A stretch of DNA of 64,000 bases, taken from positions 1 to 64,000 of the forward strand of contig NZ_SATR01000025.1 of NCBI RefSeq assembly GCF_004551525.1, written 5' to 3'. Source of the DNA: Vibrio ouci (GTDB taxonomy: Bacteria > Pseudomonadota > Gammaproteobacteria > Enterobacterales > Vibrionaceae). A program made the translations under genes and the position numbers. Shown here in pieces: positions 26,327 to 34,942 of the stretch. Below the pieces are notes generated by a model, which made no database searches, was not told where the DNA came from, and saw only the letters and a list, made by a program, of their open reading frames with translations. How positions within the stretch are numbered: the first letter of the stretch is position 1; each line of letters begins with the position of its first letter.

Positions 26327-27766
26327 ATGGTAGATATCGAAAGTTTATTGGCGCCAATTTCAGATGAAGCAGAAACAGGAACCTACCTGAAGCTCGATCG
26401 ATCGGCGTACCGTTCTCTTCGTAACAGCTACAACACTGCTCAATCCTCATTCCGACAGCTTATTGAAACTCCTGATGCATCCAGTGATGAAGCATTACTT
26501 GACGCTAACGATTCCAATTGGGCCCAATTAAGACAAGATGCATTCGATGCGTTAACAAAGTCGACAAAAGACATTGAGCTTTTAGGTTGGTATATCGCCA
26601 GTCAGTTATTCACTGCGAAACCTTATCAAGCGCTCGCCGACTCAACGAAAGTACTAACCGAGCTCGTTGAACGCTACTGGTCAACCCTTCACCCGACCCT
26701 GCCTGAGAATAAACTCAAGAGCAGCGACGAACAGGGGATCGCAAGAGAATTAGCAGAATTTAGAATCAAGCCATTACTTCAGCTTGTCGGTGAAAGTAAC
26801 GACTCAACTGCCCTTTTCATGCCTCTGCAACTTATCAGCCTTATTGACGAAATAACCTATGGCGATTATTTACGGGCAGAGCGTTCAGGTGAACTTGCGA
26901 GTCTTAAAGAGGCGGCTCAGAGCCAATTCTCATCTGACGTTGAAGAGACAGTCATGCTGCTCTCTCAAAGCTACCAACACTTTTCACAGGCAGAAGCGGC
27001 TATCGCAAAAGAGTGCCAGGAAATAGGCGTCACACCAACCAGTTTTCGTTTCGTCAAAGCCAATATCGCCAACTCTATCAACGCAATTCGATTCTTAACC
27101 GAAGAGAAGTTTGCTAACTGGCCACTCGATGATGAGTTCTTGCCTCGTAAAGAAGAAACGGTAGAAGAAGTACACACCGAAGTGGCGCCTGAGGCGAGCA
27201 TTGCTGAGCCGCAAGCCGAAATGGCGGCAGCAACGAGCACTACGCAATCTGTCGAGTCCGCAGCACCAACAAGTAACGTGACCGCAAACGACGCAGCTCC
27301 ATCGCTCAACCAAGCTTTAACAACCAATGCCACCGCTTTCACCAGCGTGGGTAACCTTGCCTCTCGCGATCACGCATTCCAAGAGCTGAGAAAAATCGCA
27401 GAGTATTTCAAAGCGACCGAGCCGCATAGCCCTATCTCCTTCTTGCTTGAGCGAGCCATTCGTTGGGGATACATGAGTTTACCTGAGCTCCTACAGGAAA
27501 TGACGGGCGGTAATAACAACGTTATGGAGCATATCAATCAATTAACTGGTATGGACAACTTAGACAAAGTTGACCTTGCTGATAAAGGAGAAGCGTTCTC
27601 TCCGACTGTAAATATGAGCAACCCTGTTGTTAGTCAAGCAGAAGTCGCTCAAGTGTCACCTTCTTCCGTTACCCTTCCTACAGAAGAGAGTGTACCAACT
27701 CAACCTATAAAAACTGAAGAGACCACCTCTAAGTCGCCAGACAGTCTTAGCGACTTTGAGTGGTAA
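26327..27766 (+). CDS. tssA: T6SS baseplate/sheath-priming protein TssA
   Basis: A 479-residue ImpA_N-domain protein that primes tube-sheath assembly and helps recruit the baseplate. The N-terminal domain (about 1-260) opens with VDIESLLAPIS and contains ELLGWYIASQLF and YWSTLHPTLPE, hallmarks of the family. A low-complexity Ala/Thr/Glu linker (~283-345) leads to a C-terminal segment with ATEPHSPISFLLERAIRW and LPELLQEM, then a disordered ~70-residue tail ending DFEW. It is first gene of the tssA-hcp-tssB-tssC block. Confidence 0.92.
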   Translation: MVDIESLLAPISDEAETGTYLKLDRSAYRSLRNSYNTAQSSFRQLIETPDASSDEALLDANDSNWAQLRQDAFDALTKSTKDIELLGWYIASQLFTAKPYQALADSTKVLTELVERYWSTLHPTLPENKLKSSDEQGIARELAEFRIKPLLQLVGESNDSTALFMPLQLISLIDEITYGDYLRAERSGELASLKEAAQSQFSSDVEETVMLLSQSYQHFSQAEAAIAKECQEIGVTPTSFRFVKANIANSINAIRFLTEEKFANWPLDDEFLPRKEETVEEVHTEVAPEASIAEPQAEMAAATSTTQSVESAAPTSNVTANDAAPSLNQALTTNATAFTSVGNLASRDHAFQELRKIAEYFKATEPHSPISFLLERAIRWGYMSLPELLQEMTGGNNNVMEHINQLTGMDNLDKVDLADKGEAFSPTVNMSNPVVSQAEVAQVSPSSVTLPTEESVPTQPIKTEETTSKSPDSLSDFEW

Positions 27767-27794
27767 ATAATGCTAGATAGCAAAGGAGAATAAA

Positions 27795-28316
27795 ATGGCT
27801 TCTATTTTCATGAGAATCGACGGCACGAAACCTAAGGGTGCAGCTACAGTAGAGAAGATTGGTGGTAAAGATGGCTTTTTTGCTATCGATACTATCACTT
27901 GGAATGCTGTGCGTGGCGTTGGTATCGACGTTGGTAATGCTAACAACGCAGACCAAGGTATGGTTGCGCTGGGTGAAGTAAACGTTACTCGTGGTTGTGA
28001 CGGTGCAACACCTCACCTGACTACTTTCCTATACGCTCCAGGCGGCGAAGGTAAAACGGTAGAAATCGTTATGACTAAACCTAACCGTGAAGGTTCTGGT
28101 GCCGATCCTTACCTAATTCTGACTCTGAAAGCAGCTCGTATGTCTAGCTACAACATGGCCGCTTCAGACGGCACGCTGCCAAACGAATCATTTAGCCTTA
28201 CGTACACTGAAATTTCTAAGGCGTACTACATCGAAGGTGAAGGCGGCAAGATTGAGAAAGGTCCAGAAGTGGGCTTCGATGCAACGACGGCGAAAGTAAC
28301 GTCTACAGCATCTTAA
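27795..28316 (+). CDS. hcp: T6SS tube protein Hcp (TssD)
   Basis: Forms hexameric rings that stack into the expelled inner tube. The 173 residues show the beta-barrel pattern starting MASIFMRIDGTKPKGA, then GVGIDVG, VTRGCDGATPHL, the extended loop around KPNREGSG, and FSLTYTEISKAYY near the C-terminus. A strong ribosome site (AAGGAG) and the terminator after tssC favour high expression. No C-terminal effector fusion is present. Confidence 0.96.
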   Translation: MASIFMRIDGTKPKGAATVEKIGGKDGFFAIDTITWNAVRGVGIDVGNANNADQGMVALGEVNVTRGCDGATPHLTTFLYAPGGEGKTVEIVMTKPNREGSGADPYLILTLKAARMSSYNMAASDGTLPNESFSLTYTEISKAYYIEGEGGKIEKGPEVGFDATTAKVTSTAS

Positions 28317-28335
28317 TTGAATAAGGAGATCCATT

Positions 28336-28839
28336 GTGGCACTGAATTCCCAACACAAACGCGTAAGTAAAAACCGCGTAAGTATCACTTACGATGTGGA
28401 AACCAATGGCGCTGTAGAAACCAAAGAACTCCCATTTGTTGTTGGGGTAATTGGTGACTACTCGGGTCATAAGCAAGACAAAGAAGATGTCGAGGAACGC
28501 ACTTTCTATAACGTAGACAAAGATAACTTTGACAACGTTATGAAGCGTGTTGGTCCAGAACTAAGCATGAAAGTAGACAATGTTCTAGCTGATGACGATA
28601 GCCAATTTGAAGCGAACCTTGCGTTCAATTCGATGAAGGACTTCGAACCTGAAGCAATCGTTGAACAGGTAGAGCCTCTTAAGAAGCTAGTAGAAACCCG
28701 CAATCAGCTAAAAGTTCTACTTTCTAAGGCCGACCGCTCTCGCGACCTAGAAAAGCTGTTAAAAGAAGTTCTGCAAAGTGCAGATACTATCAACGCGCTA
28801 TCTGATGAACTCGGCATAAAAAAAGAGGGAGATGAATAA
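28336..28839 (+). CDS. tssB: T6SS contractile sheath small subunit TssB
   Basis: The 167-residue partner of TssC in the contractile sheath. It carries NRVSITYDVETNGAVE and LPFVVGVIGDYSG, followed by EERTFYNVDKDNFD and PLKKLVETRNQLKVL, the expected family order. It starts with GTG at 28336, well supported by AAGGAGATCCATT. The stop overlaps tssC by one base (TAATG), coupling the two subunits at equal ratio. Confidence 0.95.
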   Translation: MALNSQHKRVSKNRVSITYDVETNGAVETKELPFVVGVIGDYSGHKQDKEDVEERTFYNVDKDNFDNVMKRVGPELSMKVDNVLADDDSQFEANLAFNSMKDFEPEAIVEQVEPLKKLVETRNQLKVLLSKADRSRDLEKLLKEVLQSADTINALSDELGIKKEGDE

Positions 28840-30323
28840 TGAGCACAGAAGCTGAAAACCAAACCCAAGCCGAAGCTGGCGCTGCCGAAGGTGCTCTGAG
28901 TTTCCTTGATCGAGCGATTGAAGCAACAACGCAAACACCTGCTGATACAACTAAAGAGCTCTTCTCTGTTCTTGCTGAGCAAGCGCTATCTGGTACGGTC
29001 ACATGGGATAAGAACCTGACTAAGACCATTGAAAATGCAATCTCTGAGATCGACAAGAAGCTTTCTAGTCAGCTTTCTCAGGTTATGCAACAAAAAGACT
29101 TCCAAAAACTGGAAGGTTCATGGCGTGGTCTGCAGAAACTGGTAAAAGAAAGCGAACTTGGTCGCGACCTAAAAATCAAAATGGTCGACTACAGCCAAGA
29201 AGAGCTGCTAGAACAGTTTGAAGATGCACCTGCTATTGACCGTAGCCCGCTTTTCAACGCTGTATACCAAGGTGAATTTGGTACGGCGGGTGGTGAACCA
29301 TACGGTACATTCATTGGTGACTATGAATTTAGTGCAAAAGACGAAGACGTTGCCCTACTTCGCTACATGGGTGAAGTTGCTGCAGCGTGTCACGCACCGT
29401 TCGTTGCTGCTGCCAATGCGCAAATGTTCGAATTCAATGACTTCACAACCTTCGACGAAGGTAAGCCAGTCGCTGCAGGCTTTGACTCACCAGCGTACGC
29501 CGCGTGGAACTCATTCCGTCAGAGTGATGATGCTCGTTACGTAACACTAACGCTTCCTCGCACTATGGCGCGTTTGCCATACGGTGCAAAAGGCCTAGGT
29601 ACAAGCTTATTCGACTATGAAGAGCTTGGTACGGATATGGATGGTAATCCAAATCCAGCGAGTAACGACGAGCTTGTTTGGTCAAATGCAGCCTACGACC
29701 TAGGCCTAAAAATGACTCAAGCTTACACTGCTTCTGGTTGGTGTACGTCGATTCGCGGTCTAGATAATGGTGGTAAAGTAGAAAACCTACCTAACCTTAC
29801 CTACAAGACTGAAGCTGGTGACCTAGTTCAACAATGCCCAACCGAAGTTAACCTAACGGATGAGCGTGAAAAAGAGCTCAGCGACTTAGGCTTCCTACCG
29901 CTTGTTCACTACAAAAACAGCAACTACGGCGTATTTATCGGTGGACAAACGACGCAGCAACCTAAGACTTACACAGATCCTGACGCAACAGCGAATGCTG
30001 CAATCTCAGCTCGCCTACCGTACATCATGGCAAGTGGCCGTATCGCCCACTACCTAAAAGTGATGGGTCGTGACAAGTTAGGTTCGAACCTTGAAGCTCC
30101 TGATATTCAGCGTGAACTTCAGCTGTGGATCGACCAATACACCAACGCTGGTGCCATTGGTAATGAACAGCGCGCGAAAACACCGCTTGCGGAATCTCGC
30201 ATTGAAGTTGTAGAACAACCAGGTCGTCCGGGCGCATATTCAGCCGTCGCTCACCTGCGTCCTTGGCTACAACTTGAAGAGCTGACCACGTCAGTTCGTA
30301 TGGTTGCCAAAATCCCAGGTTAA
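28839..30323 (+). CDS. tssC: T6SS contractile sheath large subunit TssC
   Basis: The main sheath subunit, 494 residues. It shows the N-terminal TssB-binding helix, EIDKKLSSQLSQVMQQKDFQ, LEGSWRGLQKLV, the GTAGGEPYGTFIGDYEF core, ASGWCTSIRGLDNGG, and the C-terminal RIAHYLKVMGRDKLG and PGAYSAVAHLRPWLQLEEL. It overlaps tssB by one base. A terminator follows immediately, so this is probably the end of the highly expressed segment. A shorter divergent homologue is encoded next. Confidence 0.96.
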   Translation: MSTEAENQTQAEAGAAEGALSFLDRAIEATTQTPADTTKELFSVLAEQALSGTVTWDKNLTKTIENAISEIDKKLSSQLSQVMQQKDFQKLEGSWRGLQKLVKESELGRDLKIKMVDYSQEELLEQFEDAPAIDRSPLFNAVYQGEFGTAGGEPYGTFIGDYEFSAKDEDVALLRYMGEVAAACHAPFVAAANAQMFEFNDFTTFDEGKPVAAGFDSPAYAAWNSFRQSDDARYVTLTLPRTMARLPYGAKGLGTSLFDYEELGTDMDGNPNPASNDELVWSNAAYDLGLKMTQAYTASGWCTSIRGLDNGGKVENLPNLTYKTEAGDLVQQCPTEVNLTDEREKELSDLGFLPLVHYKNSNYGVFIGGQTTQQPKTYTDPDATANAAISARLPYIMASGRIAHYLKVMGRDKLGSNLEAPDIQRELQLWIDQYTNAGAIGNEQRAKTPLAESRIEVVEQPGRPGAYSAVAHLRPWLQLEELTTSVRMVAKIPG

Positions 30324-30331
30324 TCATTGAT

Positions 30332-30356
30332 AGGCCGGCTCGTCCGGCCTTCTTTT
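30332..30356 (+). terminator. Terminator/attenuator after hcp-tssB-tssC
   Basis: AGGCCGG, loop CTCGT, CCGGCCT followed by TCTTTT, eight bases after the tssC stop. Genes continue on the same strand 30 bases on, so it likely acts as a partial terminator that keeps the bulk tube and sheath parts in excess over baseplate and membrane parts (inference). Confidence 0.8.
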
Positions 30357-30385
30357 CCCATTATTTTTCAAGGACGATGTTGGAT

Positions 30386-31774
30386 ATGAATCTTGATTCT
30401 AAATGGCAGCAAGACTTCACCTTATTAGACAGCACAGAGAGTGACTTTTTATCAGAGTCTCTCTCTATGTTGTCTGAAGTGATGCCTGACGCGTTATCAA
30501 GTAAAGGGCAACTCATCAGTAGTGTTTCTCGCCTTATAGTCGAACTCGATAAAAAAATCTCGCAGCAGATGGACCAAATCATCCACCATGATGACTTTCA
30601 AAATCTCCATTCAAGTTGGTTAGGTTTAGAAGGCCTAGCAAAGCTACCAGTAAGTAAACAGCGAACCAAACTTAAGCTGCTCGATATGTCGTGGGAAGAA
30701 GTCTCTAGCGATGTCAACCAAGCCTATACGATCAAGGCAACGGACCTATTTAATAAGATTGGCAACCGTGAACTGAATACGCTGGGCGGACAGCCTTTTG
30801 GTTGTATGATGTTCACCCACAAGATCTCTTTAGATATGGATTTTGACGCCGATTATGACGATCTCTTCACTTTAGAGCTTCTCAGCAAGTTAGGGGAAAT
30901 GACCCTGTGCCCGATGCTGTTCTCTCCGGCTGATGACTTTTTTGTCCAGTCGACGGCGGATTGGCTTTCCGATACTAAGCGAATCAACAAGATCCTTCAC
31001 GGCGAGGATTACCATCCTTGGCAAGCTCTTAGAAACAAAACCTCCTCGAAATTTCTTGGTTTGGTCATGCCATCCATTCGTATGCGTAGCCGATACGAAA
31101 ACGAAAAAGTGGGCTTTATCTATAATGAATCTGGTCAAGGTCTATGGGGAAACGCAACCTTCGCGTTTGTCGCAACCATCATGCGCGAATACCACCGCGT
31201 GAATTGGTTTGGCTTTCTTAAATCGCGCTGGAATGATAAATCCCAAGGTGCGCTGGCAAATATTGATCTTCATACCAGCCAGTTTCTCAATCAACCAGAA
31301 ACCGACGTAGTTTTATTTGGCCAAATCTCGACCTTCTATGCGCAAAATGGCTTTATTCCTCTGACAAAAAGTGTCTTGAGCGAAAAGTTCTATTTTAACG
31401 GTAATAACTCGATTTGGTTAAGCGGCGGAACCGACAACGAGAAAGTTCTGACCCAAATTCAAACCAGCTTGATGTCTTGCCGCATTGCGCATTACTTGAA
31501 AGTACAAGTGCGAGAAATGATCGGTAGCTTTAATACCGCAGCGGAGTGTGAGCTGTTTCTGACGCACTGGATTGAAAAATTTTCCAGTAATGTTTCTTTC
31601 GCAAATGAAGAGACGCTGTCCAAATACCCGCTCAGTTTTGCCAAAGTGTCTATTGTCGAATCACCGCATAGTGCGGGCAGCTTTTCTTGCACATTACGTA
31701 TGGTGCCTCAGTACCAATACGATCACTTCTCTGGTGAGGTTGTCCTGACCACAGAGTTTGACGAGGTGGCGTAA
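30386..31774 (+). CDS. Second, divergent TssC-like sheath protein
   Basis: A 462-residue TssC homologue beside the main tssC. Matching landmarks are ELDKKISQQMDQIIHHDDFQ and HSSWLGLEGLAKL against the main copy, LGGQPFGCMMFTHKISLD, GFIPLTKSV, and SCRIAHYLKVQVREMIG. It is clearly diverged and shorter. The main copy keeps GRPGAYSAVAHLRPW, while this one has SAGSFSCTLRMVPQY. Agrobacterium also carries two tssC genes (tssC40/tssC41), giving a precedent. The role may be a specialised ring such as the first or last sheath layer, or a regulator of assembly. The start at 30386 has AAGGA at workable spacing; ATG at 30377 is too close to it. tssE begins at its stop (TAATG). Confidence 0.88.
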   Translation: MNLDSKWQQDFTLLDSTESDFLSESLSMLSEVMPDALSSKGQLISSVSRLIVELDKKISQQMDQIIHHDDFQNLHSSWLGLEGLAKLPVSKQRTKLKLLDMSWEEVSSDVNQAYTIKATDLFNKIGNRELNTLGGQPFGCMMFTHKISLDMDFDADYDDLFTLELLSKLGEMTLCPMLFSPADDFFVQSTADWLSDTKRINKILHGEDYHPWQALRNKTSSKFLGLVMPSIRMRSRYENEKVGFIYNESGQGLWGNATFAFVATIMREYHRVNWFGFLKSRWNDKSQGALANIDLHTSQFLNQPETDVVLFGQISTFYAQNGFIPLTKSVLSEKFYFNGNNSIWLSGGTDNEKVLTQIQTSLMSCRIAHYLKVQVREMIGSFNTAAECELFLTHWIEKFSSNVSFANEETLSKYPLSFAKVSIVESPHSAGSFSCTLRMVPQYQYDHFSGEVVLTTEFDEVA

Positions 31775-32199
31775 TGAGTTTTTGGCAGGCATTTATTCAA
31801 CCGACAGACTCCTCAATGTCAAACAGTGACATTGAAGATATTAAGTATCATTTAACTCGACTTCTCGAATCAGAAGCGTCTCTCGTTGATATCGATGACC
31901 GCTTTACCGAGCTTCAGCGTTCTAACTTTCGTTTTGGTATCGAAGATGTGCAGTTACTGAGCGCCAGCTTAGACCAAACTCAGCTTGCTCTTCGCTTAGA
32001 ACGTTACATCACCCACTTTGAACCAAGACTGACCAAGGTGTTGGTAGAGCTAGGCGAACGTAAAGAGAATGAAAATGCGATTGCGTTCAGCATTGTGGCA
32101 AAAGCAAAAACAGACCAAGGGCAGAAAGATCTTATCTTTGACTCAAAAATATCACTGAACAATTTGAAAACCATAATGACGGAGGACAGTTATGAGTGA
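31774..32199 (+). CDS. tssE: T6SS baseplate protein TssE (gp25-like)
   Basis: A 141-residue gp25-like baseplate wedge protein. It has DIKYHLTRLLESEASLVDID, the YGL/FGI-type motif NFRFGIEDV, RLERYITHFEPRLTKVLVEL with the conserved EPRL element, and a C-terminal beta part. It overlaps the previous gene by one base and tssF by eight bases. Confidence 0.93.
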   Translation: MSFWQAFIQPTDSSMSNSDIEDIKYHLTRLLESEASLVDIDDRFTELQRSNFRFGIEDVQLLSASLDQTQLALRLERYITHFEPRLTKVLVELGERKENENAIAFSIVAKAKTDQGQKDLIFDSKISLNNLKTIMTEDSYE

Positions 32200-33943
32200 T
32201 CCGTTATTACGCTATTACGAGCAAGAGCTCACATTAGTACGCCGTGCCTTAGGACAGTTTGGTCAGCAACATTCTGGGCACGCCGAGCGCCTAAAAATAC
32301 ACCAAGGGCAAATCGAAGACCCAAGCCTTGCGCGCTTACTTGATGGTGTCGCGCTACTCAACGCCTCAGTAGAGAAAAAACTGTCCGATCAACTGCCTGA
32401 AGTTATTGAGGGGTTATTAGGTGTTCTCTACCCTAGCTATATTCAAACAATACCAAGCGTTGCCTATTTAGAGCTTGGTGAAGACGCCGATCTGGCAGAG
32501 TCGACATTGTTGCCAAAAGGGTCTCAATTTAACGCGACAGCGCAAGGCAAGGACTGCGTCTTTACTACCGTTGATGATCTGCAGACGACGCCGTTTGCAA
32601 TCCTTGATACTTACGCTTCGAACGCACCATTTAAGTTTAATCGCCCTCGTGGCACTGAGTTGACCACGGGCGTTATTCAAATCAAGTTCTCGACTCAGGA
32701 TCCGGATACGCATTTCAGCTCATTAGATTGCGACCATCTCGACCTATTTGTTCAGGGCTTCGAAAATAATGCAGATTCGCTTGTTGAGTTATTGCTTGCA
32801 GAGACTCAGGCCATTTCTGTTTCGGATGTCACATGCGAACATCACGTCGTGCTGGACACGGCAAATTTATCAAGTCGTGTCAGTGACGAAGCGTTCCGCT
32901 TTCTGCCACAAAAAGGCAATCAGTTCTCCGGCTACCAGCTGGTGAGTGAGTTTTTCTGCTTTAAAGAAAAACGTCAGTTCTTCCGTATTAAAGAATTCAA
33001 AAAGGCATTGGCAAAGTTCGATCAGTCGGAAATCGTACTCAATCTGTTTATGCATAGTTTGCCAACTGAGTTTATTCGCCTCTTCGACCGCCATGTCTTT
33101 AAGCTCAACATTTTACCGGCGATTAACTTGTTTGATAAAACGGGTGAGCCTACCAATTATGATCAACGTAGCTTAAGCGTTCCTGTTAATGCAGATGCAC
33201 ACAGCGATGACGATATCGAGATCGTCGAAGTTAAAGAAGTGTTTGAAATCACCTCGATGGGTGAAAAGCCTTTAATTCCACTGTTTAAAGATAGCTACCG
33301 CTCAAACAAGCGAGCGGACTACTGGCAATGTACACGTGACAGCAACAATGAATTCCGCCTCGCCATCAGCTTAAACAACCAGCAAGAACTGGAGTTTAAC
33401 CGACTGTATGGCACTCGGTTACTGTGTACTAATGGCAAGATAGCCTGCTCCGTTCAGGGCAGCTTCGAGTGCCTAGAAAGCATCAATTTGCCCGGTGAAT
33501 TTTACGCTATATATCCGCCCTCTGCGCCGATTGCAAGAGAGCAAGATCCTCATTTGCATTGGCAATTTATCGCATTACTGAATGCGAACTTTTCGTCACT
33601 ATTGCACAGTGAGCAGCCTGCTGAAGCCTTAAAGCAAATGCTTCGCTTATGCAGTCGAAGCCAGCTCCCAGCGGACGAAATCCAAACTATCCGCGACGTA
33701 AAATTGCGCTCGCAGGTTTCAGCGCTGCGTATATTAGGCAAAAACGTCTTTTGCCCAGGCACTGAAATTGAAATCACACTCGATACTCAGAGCGGTTTCT
33801 TAGCCTTTAGCGATGTATTAAATCGTTTCTTCCAGCAGTACTGCAGTTTTGATCGATACATCCAGCTCTCTGTTCGTGTCTATGGCCGAGACGGTTTCGT
33901 TAAACGCTACCCTAAATACCATGGAAGCCAATACGCGCTTTAA
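32192..33943 (+). CDS. tssF: T6SS baseplate protein TssF
   Basis: A 583-residue baseplate wedge protein (VasA/ImpG type). It opens with the family hallmark LLRYYEQELTLVRRALGQFG, then RLLDGVALLNASVEKKL and LLGVLYPSYIQTIPSVAYLEL. Later come FRLAISLNNQQELEF and, close to the C-terminus, FCPGTEIEITLD and RFFQQYCSFDRYIQLSV. It overlaps tssE by eight bases and is 17 bases from tssG. Confidence 0.95.
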   Translation: MSDPLLRYYEQELTLVRRALGQFGQQHSGHAERLKIHQGQIEDPSLARLLDGVALLNASVEKKLSDQLPEVIEGLLGVLYPSYIQTIPSVAYLELGEDADLAESTLLPKGSQFNATAQGKDCVFTTVDDLQTTPFAILDTYASNAPFKFNRPRGTELTTGVIQIKFSTQDPDTHFSSLDCDHLDLFVQGFENNADSLVELLLAETQAISVSDVTCEHHVVLDTANLSSRVSDEAFRFLPQKGNQFSGYQLVSEFFCFKEKRQFFRIKEFKKALAKFDQSEIVLNLFMHSLPTEFIRLFDRHVFKLNILPAINLFDKTGEPTNYDQRSLSVPVNADAHSDDDIEIVEVKEVFEITSMGEKPLIPLFKDSYRSNKRADYWQCTRDSNNEFRLAISLNNQQELEFNRLYGTRLLCTNGKIACSVQGSFECLESINLPGEFYAIYPPSAPIAREQDPHLHWQFIALLNANFSSLLHSEQPAEALKQMLRLCSRSQLPADEIQTIRDVKLRSQVSALRILGKNVFCPGTEIEITLDTQSGFLAFSDVLNRFFQQYCSFDRYIQLSVRVYGRDGFVKRYPKYHGSQYAL

Positions 33944-33960
33944 GTGGCCTAGGAGTTAGC

Positions 33961-34890
33961 ATGAACATAATTAAAGATCTTAGCCACAACCCTCAACAAT
34001 ACGACTTTGCTCAGGCAATGCGTATGTTGTCTCAGTTTATCGAGAGCGCTGAAACCCGAGTTCAATTGGTTCTTAAAGCAGAAGCAATGCCAACTGGTGA
34101 CGCGAGCGAGATCCAATACTTCTCGTTGAAAAACAACAAGGCAAAATTCAGACTCGCGAAACAGGCTCTTTCTGGCGTAAAAGGCGTGATCCCCTACTAC
34201 ATCTACGAAGAGTTATTGCTCGCACTTCACGATGACGATCATGCGTTAAAGGACTTTCTCGACGTTTTCAATCAACGCTACTTTGAGCTGGTTGCGCAGC
34301 TTGAGAGCAGACAATGGCTATTAGTTCAAAACGAACTCAACGCGGATAAAACTCAACTGCTGCATCACATTGCTGCGCTAAAAGATGAGCACGCTCATCT
34401 ATTTCAGTACTCGCTGTTGCTCAACCAAAATAGCCGAAGCCTGACTGGTCTCGAACAAATTCTCAATGATTACTTTCCGTATGAAATTGAGGTAACGACC
34501 AAGCATTTCGAGCGCAGAAAGCTGCCAAGTGACTCACTCACTCGTTTAGGGGCAAACCAAGCATACAACAGTCGCATCGGCCAAGGCTTCCTGATTGGCA
34601 AAACGTGCCTAACGCATTTTACTCATTTGTTGGTATCGATAAGACCTGCAAATGAACAGGAATTATCGGATATCCAAAACGATGCCATGCTGGCTGATTG
34701 TATGAAAACCTTGATCCAGCATTACTTAAAAGACAATACACCAGTTTCGATTTATCTCGAGGTAAAACGAGCCTATCTCGCTCGTCCTAAGCTGTCCTCA
34801 AATATGAATCAAGCTGCAAAACTCGGTGAGGTAGATTGCCTCGCACCAGAACGAAAACCTCAGCAAAGGATTCGTATTTTGCTCAAATAG
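33961..34890 (+). CDS. tssG: T6SS baseplate protein TssG
   Basis: A 309-residue baseplate wedge protein (VasB/ImpH type), partner of TssF. It has NPQQYDFAQAMRMLSQFIES at the N-terminus, SGVKGVIPYYIYEELL, ALKDFLDVFNQRYFELV, LEQILNDYFPYEIEV, and the RIGQGFLIGKTC strand. The order and length fit the family, though the sequence is at the short end. Seventeen bases after tssF. Confidence 0.92.
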   Translation: MNIIKDLSHNPQQYDFAQAMRMLSQFIESAETRVQLVLKAEAMPTGDASEIQYFSLKNNKAKFRLAKQALSGVKGVIPYYIYEELLLALHDDDHALKDFLDVFNQRYFELVAQLESRQWLLVQNELNADKTQLLHHIAALKDEHAHLFQYSLLLNQNSRSLTGLEQILNDYFPYEIEVTTKHFERRKLPSDSLTRLGANQAYNSRIGQGFLIGKTCLTHFTHLLVSIRPANEQELSDIQNDAMLADCMKTLIQHYLKDNTPVSIYLEVKRAYLARPKLSSNMNQAAKLGEVDCLAPERKPQQRIRILLK

Positions 34891-34942
34891 GAGCGTTCAG
34901 TGGCCTTTGCGCTCTGAACATTAGAAATACAAGGATAAATGT

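Noticed and set aside
34895-34919. GTTCAG/CTGAAC inverted repeat between tssG and tssH as a terminator
   Set aside because: Short stem, long loop and no T-run; more likely incidental within a 52-base gap.
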